Positions 7,872-16,995 of a DNA stretch of 40,988 bases are shown here, piece by piece. Both the position numbers and the translations under genes were made by a program. The stretch spans positions 1 through 40,988 of the forward strand of contig JAEZHY010000072.1 in NCBI GenBank assembly GCA_023416335.1. Direction: 5' to 3'. The stretch comes from Pseudomonadota bacterium (GTDB taxonomy: Bacteria; Desulfobacterota; Syntrophobacteria; Syntrophobacterales; Syntrophobacteraceae). Under the pieces are notes generated by a model. The model saw only the letters and a list, made by a program, of their open reading frames with translations, made no database searches and had not been told where the DNA came from. Positions within the stretch are counted from its first letter, which is position 1, and each line of letters begins with the position of its first letter.

Positions 7872-8057
7872 CAGGAAACCTCTTAAGAAACTTGCGTCGA
7901 TTCAACAGAGGGCAGGATAACAGATTTTTCGTGGAACATCATAGGCCAAACAGCTGACGGTGTAAAGGGAAGCACTTGGCGCAGTGCCGCCCGAAAGAGA
8001 GGGGGAGACATTCAGCCATATTAATGTGCTATTCTGTAGATTGCGACATAACAAGTT

Positions 8058-8086
8058 TTGACAAACCCTCACGCCTCCTGTATTTA
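8058..8086 (+). promoter_or_regulatory. Sigma70-type promoter of the serine recombinase
   Basis: A perfect TTGACA -35 box (8058-8063) is followed after exactly 17 bp by TATTTA (8081-8086). The start of transcription would be near 8093, giving a leader of about 23 nt with GGGAGG at 8103-8108 and the ATG at 8116. Confidence 0.65.
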
Positions 8087-8115
8087 GTAACCACATCACT
8101 AAGGGAGGCGAGCAG

Positions 8116-8790
8116 ATGAAAGAGCGGGTCAGGGCATTCGGTTATCTTCGGGTAAGTGGGAAGAGTCAGGTTGAAGGATACGGTTTTGACCGACAAGAGG
8201 AAGCTATCCTGAATTATGCAGGTCGGGCAGGATACGAGATCGTCCGTATCTTCCGGGAGGAAGCCGTATCAGGTACAACCGAAGAAGCCGATAGACCCGC
8301 CTTTCAGGAAATGGTTGCCGAAATCCTGCGGGATGGAGTTAGAACCATCATCATAGAGGGCATGGACCGATTAGCAAGGGAATACCGGATTCAGGAAACC
8401 CTCTTGATCTATCTTGCCTCTAAGGGTATCACGCTGATATGCGCAAGGACCGAAGAGAACGTGACCGATGCGATACAGGCCGATCCTATGCGGAAAGCTC
8501 TTATTCAGATTCAAGGCATCTTTGCCGAGCTTGAAAAGAACCTCCTGGTGAAGAAGCTCCGCAATGCAAGGGAAAAGGCAAGAGCAGAAAGAGGCAAGTG
8601 TGAAGGACAGAAAGGCTATTCTGAACTCGCCCCGGAGATCATCGAAGAGATTAAGAGGCTTAGGAGGAAGCCGAAGGGTGGGAAGCGTTCAACCTATGTC
8701 GAGATAGCCAACGAACTCAACAGAAAGGGGGTGAAGACCGCTAAGGGGAAAGAATTTACCGGGCAGATCGTTCAGAATATTTTAAGGTAA
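8116..8790 (+). CDS. Serine recombinase (resolvase/invertase family)
   Basis: Site-specific recombinase that cleaves DNA through a serine nucleophile. The N-terminal resolvase domain covers residues 5-145; the catalytic Ser14 is in YLRVSGKSQ, the following helix has FDRQEEAI, and Arg67-class residues appear in DRLAREYRI. A long helix (residues 125-160) leads into a short C-terminal DNA-binding segment (PEIIEEIKRLRR, then IANELNRKGVKTAKG) that looks like the start of a Recombinase domain. At 224 residues it is a small-to-medium member, far shorter than large phage serine integrases. GGGAGG lies 7 bp upstream. The gene ends 94 bp before the selC remnant at 8885 and points at it, so it may be the recombinase of an element that used this site; it could also be a resolvase cargo gene. 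Confidence 0.9.
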   Translation: MKERVRAFGYLRVSGKSQVEGYGFDRQEEAILNYAGRAGYEIVRIFREEAVSGTTEEADRPAFQEMVAEILRDGVRTIIIEGMDRLAREYRIQETLLIYLASKGITLICARTEENVTDAIQADPMRKALIQIQGIFAELEKNLLVKKLRNAREKARAERGKCEGQKGYSELAPEIIEEIKRLRRKPKGGKRSTYVEIANELNRKGVKTAKGKEFTGQIVQNILR

Positions 8791-8884
8791 AGAGTGTTTC
8801 GGAGCATGGACCAAAAGAATGGGGTAGTTGGACCATAGTTGGACTGGAAGAGGACTAACCCGGAATAATTTTAGAAAGAAAAGT

Positions 8885-8952
8885 TGGCGGAAGCGCATGG
8901 GAATCGAACCCACCTGGGAACGCCTTCACGCCCCCACACCGGATTTGAAGTC
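8885..8952 (-). repeat. attL: 3' remnant of selC, 68-bp direct repeat
   Basis: This is a perfect copy of 21721-21788, corresponding to tRNA-Sec from the anticodon arm through the encoded CCA end, on the minus strand. The match begins exactly at the CCA end and breaks off at 8953. The copy lacks the acceptor 5' strand, D arm and half of the anticodon stem, so it cannot make a tRNA. It marks the left junction of the integrated element. Confidence 0.95.
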
Positions 8953-9161
8953 AAGATTCAGTTTTTGTAACATACTGATTTAAGTAGCAATATTGGACAT
9001 TTCGAAATTTATGTAGCTATAATGTAGCCAAAATTGAAATGTATAGTGATTACGCCTAGATGCAGCAAGACTCGAAGATGAACGCGCTTACTAGTGCGGT
9101 ATCGTAAATCGTGATACAGTCCTCCGATAATCAGCGGATTCGATCTCTCAAGGGTATTTTA

Positions 9162-10073
9162 ATGGAGCATGGCAACGTGAAGAAGAATCGCGACCTTCAT
9201 GGAGAACCACCCGCACCCGACAAACATCATCGTGGCAAAGATGCGTGCACGTCGTGCGCTGGATCGGAAGGGGCTTCTCATCGCCCTGACGCCTACGGAG
9301 CGAATAACAAGATCGTCACCAAAGAAGAGGCAGATATAGCCCGTGAGAGGCTTCGGCGGAAACTCCTGGAACAGAGCCTTGCCGAAAACAACCTTGACGA
9401 AGTTCCCGCCGATGCCAAGGGCGTCAATCCGAAAAGGTGCGGAGATCAAGCCCCTTCGCAAGTGGGAACCCCACCAAAAGTTCAGGCGATTCAATTCGGT
9501 TTCGACACCACCCTCCGCTGGTCCTGCCGGGCCGGAGATTATCTCATGTGGGTTTCGTGCAAGGGCTTCGGCGCTCTGCATTCGCGACGAGCAGAGGACC
9601 AGTTCGAAATCTCCGACCTATGGGAGATGCGGGACGGCGACTTCGTCACCATTACCAATCGGCACCATGATTTACCCTCGTGGTTCGAGCTGCATCCGCT
9701 TGAAACCTCCGGTTCAGCAGCATCCTGGATGATGAGCAGGCTGAATTCGGGCTACAAGCCTTCGGAGCCAATTGACGGGCCGAACATATGGCGGGTATTC
9801 GCCGGGGATCGTTTGGTTTGGGTGGGCGCTACGCGGCCCGATATCAAGGCTGAAGACGATATCCTTGGGCTTCTTAATTTCAAGGAAAACGCCGTTGTGA
9901 TAGGCGAGCCTTTCCACTTCGACGACACCGGACTACCGTTGTTCGGTGGCTTTCAAGCCGATCAACAGTCCCCCGAAGCCGCGGAACTATGCCGGAAAGG
10001 CTGGTTGGCTGCGTGTCGCTTGGGTTGCCCACGAGTTATATCTGCAGGAGAAAGGTGGATGCTGGGATCGTAA
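9162..10073 (+). CDS. Unknown protein at the left end of the selC island
   Basis: 303 residues if the ATG at 9162 is used (AAGG about 9 bp upstream); a GTG at 9111 is an in-frame alternative. The first 100 residues are polar, low in hydrophobic content and probably disordered. The rest (about residues 105-300) has a globular composition with many Trp/Phe and short strands, such as YLMWVSCKGFGALH, MRDGDFVTITNRHHDLPSW and FAGDRLVWVGATRPD. No known motif is recognised. It lies 300 bp upstream of hsdM on the same strand, so it could be an accessory of the restriction system or independent cargo. The coding call rests on an open frame of this length; overlapping minus-strand ORFs are shorter. Confidence 0.5.
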   Translation: MEHGNVKKNRDLHGEPPAPDKHHRGKDACTSCAGSEGASHRPDAYGANNKIVTKEEADIARERLRRKLLEQSLAENNLDEVPADAKGVNPKRCGDQAPSQVGTPPKVQAIQFGFDTTLRWSCRAGDYLMWVSCKGFGALHSRRAEDQFEISDLWEMRDGDFVTITNRHHDLPSWFELHPLETSGSAASWMMSRLNSGYKPSEPIDGPNIWRVFAGDRLVWVGATRPDIKAEDDILGLLNFKENAVVIGEPFHFDDTGLPLFGGFQADQQSPEAAELCRKGWLAACRLGCPRVISAGERWMLGS

Positions 10074-10374
10074 ATGCATTTTGTATGAAACCACTGGCGT
10101 CTCTTGCAGCGAATGCTTTCTTGCGCGTCGGAGTTGTTGATTTCCATGAACGGCCTGCGCCGGAAGAATAGCCATTCTGCCCTTGTCCATCCTTGCATTG
10201 ATCCTCGTCCTGTGTAAACATAAGCCACCTCAGTAGAGCCATCCCAATATAGATTTTTTTGCCGTGACCTGCTGATTGTTTTGCGCCGGGTGTATCGCCC
10301 GTACGGGTCTACTATGCCCCTTTTGCGCTTCACGCTGATGCTGCACGACGACGAGAATTCCCCAAGGAGCGGCA
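10074..10374. other. Intergenic region before hsdM
   Basis: 300 nt without a supported gene; several short overlapping ORFs on both strands (9946-10405) have no start signals. It contains CGGGTCTACTATG at 10304-10316, repeated at 17041-17053 just beyond hsdR, with looser similarity continuing about 15 nt. AAGGAG at about 10364-10369 serves hsdM. Confidence 0.4.
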
Positions 10375-12480
10375 ATGACCACGGAAACGCATTCACAACT
10401 GGCAAATTTTATCTGGAGCATATGTAACCTGCTTCGTGGGCCGTACAAGCGGAATGAATACCGAAAGGTTATACTGCCGCTTACCGTCCTTCGCCGTTTC
10501 GACTGCCTTCTGGAGTCAACTAAGGCGCAGGTGATTGCAGAGTACCCGAAGCTCGCCGAGAAACCGGAAACGATCATACGTCACCGACTCCAGCAGATTA
10601 CCGGGCGACAGTTTTACAATCTGTCCAAGCTCGATATGAAGAAGCTCCTTGACGATCCCGACCAACTTGCACCGAACCTTAACTCATATATCACGGCATT
10701 TTCTCCGAACGTGCGGGCTATAATGGAAAGGTTTGCATTCGAAGTTCAGATTACCCGCATGGCGGAGAAGAACCTGCTCTTCCAGGTCATGAAGAGCTTT
10801 TCCGCGCTCGACTTGTCGCCGGAGAAGGTTGACAACCTGCAAATGGGCTACGTCTTCGAGGAACTGATAAGGATCGGTGCAGAGCAGTCCAACGAGGAAG
10901 CCGGGGAGCATTTCACGCCCCGCGAAGTCATTAAGCTCATGGTCAATCTGCTCCTGTCCCCCGAACAGGACTTGCGCCGGAGCCATGTTGTGAAGACGAT
11001 CTATGACCCCGCTTGCGGGACCGGCGGTATGCTCTCGGTTTCCGAACAATACATCCGCCGCCTGAACACCGAAGCCTCTCCCATCCTCTACGGTCAGGAC
11101 TGGAACGATGAAGCCTGGGCCGTTTGCAAGTCCGACATGCTCATCAAGGGAGAGGATGCGGAGAACATAATCCTGGGCGACTCCTTCACCAAGGATGGAC
11201 TCGACCGCGATCAGGACGGCAAGAAATGGACTTTCGATTATATGCTTGCTAATCCGCCGTTCGGGGTGGAGTGGAAACAGCAGCAGAAAGCAATCGAAAA
11301 GGAACGCGATACCTTGGGCTATGATGGCCGGTTCGGGGCCGGAACTCCCCGGATAAACGACGGCGCTCTCCTGTTCCTGCAGCACATGCTTTCCAAGATG
11401 CAGGCGGTAAAGGACGGCGGCAGCAGGATCGGCATTGTCTTCAATGGATCACCGCTGTTTACCGGCGATGCCGGGAGCGGCGAGAGCGAAATCCGGCGAT
11501 GGATTATCGAAAACGACTGGCTTGAGGCCATCGTCGCCTTACCTGAACAGCTCTTCTACAATACGGGAATAGCGACATACGTTTGGGTACTCACGAACCG
11601 GAAAGAGGACCGGCGCAAGGGCAAGGTCCAACTGATCGACGCCCGAAATTTTTGGGTCCAAATGGAAAAGAGCCTGGGCAACAAGCGTCGAAGAATCGGG
11701 GACCAGTCGGAAAAAGACAAAGACCCGGACCATATCGGGGCTATCACGACAATCCATGGAAACTTCCATGACGGCGAAACTCAGGTGGTTGCGACGAACG
11801 GCAAGACCAAGACACTCGTGGTAAGCAAGGTTTTCGATAACGAGGACTTCGGATACCGCAAAATCACCGTTGAGCGCCCGCTAAAGCTCAACTTCGAGGT
11901 CAGCGAGGAACGGATTGCCCGGTTGGACGAGCAGGGCGGTTTCCGAAACCTCGCCACAAGCAACAAAAAAGACGAGAAGACCCGCCAGCGCGAGATTGAG
12001 TCGGGTCGAAAGCGCCAGGAGCAAATCCGCGAATTCTTACGCGCATTTTGCGCCGAAACCGGCGAGGATCAGTATCTTGACCGTGCGGAGTTTCTGACGG
12101 ACCTGAGAGATTTTGGCCGCAGGAACGGTTTTCGCCTCGAATCCGTCGAACTCAAAGCAATGATCGGCGCATTGAGTGAGCGCGACGAGACCTCCGAAAT
12201 CTGCCGCAACCGTGACGGCAACCCCGAACCGGATACCGAACTGCGCGATACCGAAATCGTGCCGCTCAAGGAGGATATAGACACCTACTTCGAGCGGGAA
12301 GTGCTGCCCCATGTACCCGATGCCTGGATCGATCGTAGCAAGACCAAGATCGGGTACGAAATCCCCCTGAACCGCCATTTCTACCGCTATGAGCCACCGC
12401 GCCCGCTTGAAGAGATCGAGGCAGATATCAAAACCCTGGAAGGCGAGATCGTGGCCTTATTGCGTGAGGTAACGGCATGA
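10375..12480 (+). CDS. hsdM: Type I restriction-modification system, DNA methyltransferase subunit HsdM
   Basis: N6-adenine methyltransferase subunit that, with HsdS, methylates the bipartite recognition site using S-adenosylmethionine and protects host DNA. The N-terminal helical HsdM domain spans residues 5-155 (LANFIWSICNLLRGPYKRNEY at its start). The methyltransferase domain follows: SAM-binding motif I DPACGTGGM at Asp211 and catalytic motif IV NPPF at Asn293. An extended C-terminal region (residues 480-701) is charged, ends with a probable coiled coil and is longer than in classical E. coli HsdM (about 530 residues), as in many larger HsdM proteins. AAGGAG lies 5 bp before the ATG. The stop overlaps the hsdS start (ATGA), so the two are translationally coupled. 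Confidence 0.96.
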   Translation: MTTETHSQLANFIWSICNLLRGPYKRNEYRKVILPLTVLRRFDCLLESTKAQVIAEYPKLAEKPETIIRHRLQQITGRQFYNLSKLDMKKLLDDPDQLAPNLNSYITAFSPNVRAIMERFAFEVQITRMAEKNLLFQVMKSFSALDLSPEKVDNLQMGYVFEELIRIGAEQSNEEAGEHFTPREVIKLMVNLLLSPEQDLRRSHVVKTIYDPACGTGGMLSVSEQYIRRLNTEASPILYGQDWNDEAWAVCKSDMLIKGEDAENIILGDSFTKDGLDRDQDGKKWTFDYMLANPPFGVEWKQQQKAIEKERDTLGYDGRFGAGTPRINDGALLFLQHMLSKMQAVKDGGSRIGIVFNGSPLFTGDAGSGESEIRRWIIENDWLEAIVALPEQLFYNTGIATYVWVLTNRKEDRRKGKVQLIDARNFWVQMEKSLGNKRRRIGDQSEKDKDPDHIGAITTIHGNFHDGETQVVATNGKTKTLVVSKVFDNEDFGYRKITVERPLKLNFEVSEERIARLDEQGGFRNLATSNKKDEKTRQREIESGRKRQEQIREFLRAFCAETGEDQYLDRAEFLTDLRDFGRRNGFRLESVELKAMIGALSERDETSEICRNRDGNPEPDTELRDTEIVPLKEDIDTYFEREVLPHVPDAWIDRSKTKIGYEIPLNRHFYRYEPPRPLEEIEADIKTLEGEIVALLREVTA

Positions 12481-13826
12481 GGTATCCTGCGTACCCGCGC
12501 TACAAACCAAGTGGTGTCGATTGGCTTGGCGATATACCGGAGCTTTGGGAAGCCAAGAAGGTCAGGTATATTAGCAAAATCCGCTATGGATTAGGGGAAC
12601 CGCCTGAATACGTGGAAGACGGTCTTCCGTTCATCAGGGCAACGGACATCAATGGTGGACGCATAGACTTCAGTACGGTGAAAAGGGTTAGCCCCGAGGA
12701 CGTTCCATGGCATCGGAAACCCCAACTTGCTCTCCATGAAATTCTGGTCGTTCGTAGTGGAGCCTATACCGGGGACTCCGCGCTGGTTTCCCAGGAAGTT
12801 GCTGGTTGCATTGCTGGCTATGACATGGTGCTGACGGTAGATGGAGCCTTCCCCCCTTTTGTCGCATGGGCTCTGTTGTCGAAGTACATGCTACTAGGTC
12901 AAGTCCACCTGGAACGGATGCGGGCGGCGCAGCCACATTTGAACGCTGAAGAGCTAGGTGGGTTTACGATTCTTATGGCACCCGATTCAGAACAGCGTAT
13001 TATCGCTGATTTCCTGGACCGGGAGACAGGCCGCATTGATTTCCTTATTTCGAAAAAGCGGGAATTGATAGAGAAGCTCAAAGAGAAGCGCACCGCCCTG
13101 ATATCCCGCAGTGTAACTCGTGGTCTTCCGCCAAATGCCGCCATTAATGCAGGTTTTGACCCGAATCCGCCGCTCAAGCAGGCCGGGATTGAATGGCTTG
13201 GCGCAGTCCCTGCACACTGGCAAATGAAACAACTCAAGTGGGCCGTAATGTTTCAGCGTGGTCACGATCTCCCTTCCGACGACCGTGAAAAAGGAGAAGT
13301 GCCCCTGGTATCGTCTTCTGGAATTTCCGCTACTCACTCAAGAGCGGCCGCCAAAGGGCCTGGGATCGTTACCGGGCGCTATGGAACTATAGGGGAGTTC
13401 TACTTGGTCGAGGAAGACTATTGGCCCCTGAACACCACCTTATATAGCATCCGGCTTCATGGAAATGTGCCTCGTTTCTTGCGCTATATGCTTAAGCACC
13501 TTTCCCCGTTGTTTTTAATCAACGCCGTCAAATCGGCGGTTCCTGGTGTGGACAGAAATGATATCCACCCTACCCGGACAGTCATTCCGCCGGTTCATGA
13601 ACAACTTGCTATAGCCGACTACCTGGACCTCGAAACGGCCAAAATTGACGGGCTCATAAAGAGGATGGACGCCATTATCGAGCGCCTCCATGAATATCGC
13701 ACCGCGCTCATTACCGCCACCGTGACCGGGAAAATTGACGTTCGGAACCTTGCCACGCACGAACAGACCCAAGCCGATGAACCTGCTTTGGGCGTGAACG
13801 GACTGCGTAAGGCCCGCACGCCTTGA
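12477..13826 (+). CDS. hsdS: Type I restriction-modification system, specificity subunit HsdS
   Basis: Determines the DNA target of the type I complex. Two target-recognition domains are visible as an internal duplication. Each half begins with a G-x2-WLG...P-x-HW/LW block (GVDWLGDIPELWE near residue 13 and GIEWLGAVPAHWQ near residue 237). Each ends with a conserved helical spacer that starts with a DFLD/DYLD-x-ET motif (near residues 177 and 378). The helices carry the half-subunit distance ruler (IEKLKEKRTALI and IERLHEYRTALI). Length 449 is normal for the family. It overlaps hsdM by 4 nt and is 43 bp from hsdR. The two recognition domains differ in sequence, as expected for an asymmetric bipartite site. 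Confidence 0.95.
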   Translation: MRYPAYPRYKPSGVDWLGDIPELWEAKKVRYISKIRYGLGEPPEYVEDGLPFIRATDINGGRIDFSTVKRVSPEDVPWHRKPQLALHEILVVRSGAYTGDSALVSQEVAGCIAGYDMVLTVDGAFPPFVAWALLSKYMLLGQVHLERMRAAQPHLNAEELGGFTILMAPDSEQRIIADFLDRETGRIDFLISKKRELIEKLKEKRTALISRSVTRGLPPNAAINAGFDPNPPLKQAGIEWLGAVPAHWQMKQLKWAVMFQRGHDLPSDDREKGEVPLVSSSGISATHSRAAAKGPGIVTGRYGTIGEFYLVEEDYWPLNTTLYSIRLHGNVPRFLRYMLKHLSPLFLINAVKSAVPGVDRNDIHPTRTVIPPVHEQLAIADYLDLETAKIDGLIKRMDAIIERLHEYRTALITATVTGKIDVRNLATHEQTQADEPALGVNGLRKARTP

Positions 13827-13869
13827 CGGGACGATAAACTGATACGGGATCGACGGAGCAGAGCATCCC

Positions 13870-16800
13870 ATGAACCAGACCACTGAGAAATCCTTCGAGG
13901 CCTATGTCCAGGAAATGCTTGTCACCATCGGGGGCTGGACACAAGGCGACCTCGCCGAATGGGACAAGGAACGGGCGATATTCCCCACGCTGGTCCTCGC
14001 CTTCATCCAGGGCACCCAACCGAAGCTGTGGGACCAAATGCGTGCGCTCCACGGGGCGGGGCTGGAGTCTCTCATAGTGGCCGGTCTCGTCAAGGAACTC
14101 GAAATAAAGGGCTCCCTCCACGTTTTGCGCCACGGGTTCAGGTTCTACGGGAAAACATTCCGCCTCGCTTATTTCAAGCCTGCCCATGGGCTAAATGATG
14201 AAACTTTGCGGCTCTTCCAGCAAAACCGACTTACGGTGACGCGGCAGGTTCCGTGTCATCCAGGCGACAACAGTACGGTGGACCTCATTTTTGCGATAAA
14301 CGGCCTCCCAGTCGCAACCTGTGAGTTGAAAAATCCTGCCACGGGGCAAAATTGGAAGGATGCCAGGCGTCAGTACCGAGAAGATCGTGACCCAAGAGCC
14401 CCACTGTTTCTGTTCAAAAAGCGGGCTCTTGTCCATTTTGCGGCAGACCCCGAAGAAATCTACATGGCGACCCGGATCAATAAAGAGGCGACCGTCTTCC
14501 TGCCGTTCAACCGGGGCAGCCATCCGGGGGAAATCCAATGCGGGGCGGGAAACCCGCAGCATCCTTCCGGCTATCGCACGGGCTATTTTTGGGAGGACGT
14601 ACTCCAGTTCGAGAGTTTCCTGGATATTGTCGGGCATTTCATCTTCCTGGAGAAGCGGGAAGAAAAGGTCGATGACGGTAAGGGGGGCTACCGGCGCGTT
14701 ACGAAAGAGACGATGATCTTCCCGCGGTACCACCAGCTTGATGCTGTGCGGAAACTGGGGGCGACGGCACGAAGTGAGAAAAGCGGTCACAACTACCTGA
14801 TCCAGCATTCCGCCGGAAGCGGCAAGACCAACAGCATATCCTGGCTCTCACATAGGCTTGCAAGCCTTCACGACGACAACGAACAGAAGGTCTTCGACTG
14901 CGTGGTGGTCATCACCGACCGTCAGGTATTGGACCGGCAGTTGCAGGATGCGATCTACCAAATCGAACACGCACAGGGGGTCGTCAAGGCTATCGATCAG
15001 GATTCCCGCCAATTGGCCGAAGCTCTGACCGACGGCACCAAAATCGTTGTCACGACCCTCCAGAAATTCCCATTTGTGCTTCGTGGGCTGCTTCGTGTCG
15101 CCGGGGCTGTAAAGATCGATGAGGCAAGCGAAGAGGAAAGAACGCAGGCCAAAACATGGGAAGCGGAAATCGCAAAACGGAAATACGCCGTCATCGTTGA
15201 CGAAGCCCACTCCAGTCAGACCGGAGAGACCGCCCGCGAGTTGAAGATGATCCTGGGGGCTTCGGCACAGCAGGTAGACCCGGAAAAGGAACTTGATTGG
15301 GAAGATGGTTTGAATCAGGTCATGGAGTCGCGGGGGCGGCAGCCCAACCTGTCCTTTTTCGCCTTCACGGCGACGCCGAAGGGCAAGACCCTGGAGCTTT
15401 TTGGGCGTGATGGTGCAGGCGGAAAGAAGATTGGGTTCCATATCTACAGTATGCGTCAGGCAATCGAAGAGGAATTCATCCTGGATGTGGTGAAGAACTA
15501 CACGACGTATGCGACTTATTTCAAGTTGGTCAAGGCCATCGAGGACGATCCGAACTTCCCGAAAAAGAAGGCGGCGCGGGCGCTTGGCAAGTTCATGAGC
15601 CTGCACGATTTCAACATCGAGCAACGGATAGAAGTCATAGTAGAGCATTATCGACGGCATGTCAGGCCGCAGCTTGCCGGCCGCGCCAAGGCCATGGTCG
15701 TTACTTCCTCGCGCCTGCACGCGGTCAGATACCTGCTGGCCTTCCGGCGGTATATCGAAGAAAACGGATACCACAACATTCATCCGCTGGTGGCCTTCAG
15801 CGGCAAAGTCAAAGACCCGGATACCGGCCTTGAATACACCGAACCCGGAATGAATATCGACATAATTACGAGGAAGCCGATCAGCGAAAAGGCGCTGCCG
15901 GAGAGATTCGAGTCTCCGGATTACCATGTCCTGCTGGTGGCCAACAAATACCAGACCGGCTTTGATGAACCCCTGCTACAAGCCATGTATGTCGATAAAC
16001 GCCTCGACGGCGTTCAGGCCGTTCAGACCCTATCGCGGCTGAACCGGAAGATTCCGGGCAAGGAAAATCCGTTTGTTCTGGACTTCGTGAACAAGGCCGA
16101 AGATATCTACCAGGCTTTCAAACCCTTCTACAACGCGACAAGTCTCCAGGAGAGTTCCGATCACAGGCTGCTGGAACGGCTTAAACTCGAACTGGATGAG
16201 GCACAGGTCTATTACTGGAGCGAGGTTGAGGGGTTCGCAAAGGTCTTTTATCTATCACCCGACAAGCAGAAACCCGGCGACCACGCCCGGATGGAAAAGT
16301 GCGTCCAACCGGCCGTTGACCGCTTCAATGAGATCGCGGAGGAAGACAAGCGCGGCGCTTTCCGTGATAAACTCGGCGGCTTCGTCCGGCTTTATGTCTT
16401 CATGAGTCAGATCATGCCCTATACAGATACCGCTATGGAGATGCTCTATAGCTATGGGCGCTTCCTGTTTCCTCATCTTCAGGTCGAACGCACAGGACCA
16501 ATCAAGCTCGGCCCTGAAGTCGGCCTCCAGTATTACCGCCTCCAGCGAACGTATGCCGGTGGCATCGATCTCGCCACAGGTGAACCGCAAGGCGTCTACA
16601 GCCCCACGGAAGTGGGCACGGGCAAGGCCAAGGATGACAAGGTACCCCTATCGGAGATCATTACGCTTTTGAATGAGCGTTTCGGCACGAACTTCACCGA
16701 GGAAGACCGGCTCTTCTTCGAGCAGATCAAGGAGAGAGCCGCAAAGAACGAACAGGTGATACAGCTTCGCCGGGCGAACCCGTTCGACAAGTTCCAACTC

Positions 16801-16995
16801 GGCTTGCGCAAGCTCATCGAGGAATTCATGATCCAGCGCATGGGCGAAAACGATAAGATCGTGACCCGCTACATGTCGGACCAAGAATTTGGAAGCGCGG
16901 CATTCTCGGTTCTCTCCAAAGAGATATACGAGTCGATCCCGGAGAGTTTCGACCTCGAAGCTGGACAGGCATCTTTGAGCGATTCCGGTCGGTAA
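13870..16995 (+). CDS. hsdR: Type I restriction enzyme, motor/nuclease subunit HsdR
   Basis: ATP-driven translocase and endonuclease that cuts unmethylated DNA at a distance from the recognition site. The N-terminal PD-(D/E)xK nuclease is visible as Asp138 (VDLIFAINGLP) with Glu152-x-Lys154 (CELKNP). The superfamily-2 motor follows: Walker A GSGKT (residues 316-320), DEAH box 444-447 (VIVDEAHSS), motif III FTATP and motif VI QTLSRLNRK. The C-terminal helical part contacts HsdM. Length 1041 fits the family and all key residues are present, so the enzyme looks intact. The start ATG has GGAG about 12 bp upstream, a loose spacing; 43 bp separate it from hsdS. Confidence 0.96.
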   Translation: MNQTTEKSFEAYVQEMLVTIGGWTQGDLAEWDKERAIFPTLVLAFIQGTQPKLWDQMRALHGAGLESLIVAGLVKELEIKGSLHVLRHGFRFYGKTFRLAYFKPAHGLNDETLRLFQQNRLTVTRQVPCHPGDNSTVDLIFAINGLPVATCELKNPATGQNWKDARRQYREDRDPRAPLFLFKKRALVHFAADPEEIYMATRINKEATVFLPFNRGSHPGEIQCGAGNPQHPSGYRTGYFWEDVLQFESFLDIVGHFIFLEKREEKVDDGKGGYRRVTKETMIFPRYHQLDAVRKLGATARSEKSGHNYLIQHSAGSGKTNSISWLSHRLASLHDDNEQKVFDCVVVITDRQVLDRQLQDAIYQIEHAQGVVKAIDQDSRQLAEALTDGTKIVVTTLQKFPFVLRGLLRVAGAVKIDEASEEERTQAKTWEAEIAKRKYAVIVDEAHSSQTGETARELKMILGASAQQVDPEKELDWEDGLNQVMESRGRQPNLSFFAFTATPKGKTLELFGRDGAGGKKIGFHIYSMRQAIEEEFILDVVKNYTTYATYFKLVKAIEDDPNFPKKKAARALGKFMSLHDFNIEQRIEVIVEHYRRHVRPQLAGRAKAMVVTSSRLHAVRYLLAFRRYIEENGYHNIHPLVAFSGKVKDPDTGLEYTEPGMNIDIITRKPISEKALPERFESPDYHVLLVANKYQTGFDEPLLQAMYVDKRLDGVQAVQTLSRLNRKIPGKENPFVLDFVNKAEDIYQAFKPFYNATSLQESSDHRLLERLKLELDEAQVYYWSEVEGFAKVFYLSPDKQKPGDHARMEKCVQPAVDRFNEIAEEDKRGAFRDKLGGFVRLYVFMSQIMPYTDTAMEMLYSYGRFLFPHLQVERTGPIKLGPEVGLQYYRLQRTYAGGIDLATGEPQGVYSPTEVGTGKAKDDKVPLSEIITLLNERFGTNFTEEDRLFFEQIKERAAKNEQVIQLRRANPFDKFQLGLRKLIEEFMIQRMGENDKIVTRYMSDQEFGSAAFSVLSKEIYESIPESFDLEAGQASLSDSGR

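Noticed and set aside
7902..8099. 65-codon minus-strand ORF
   Set aside because: It covers the well-formed promoter of the serine recombinase and lacks its own start signals.
14848..15927. 359-codon minus-strand ORF
   Set aside because: Antisense shadow of hsdR; no start signal and no recognisable motif.
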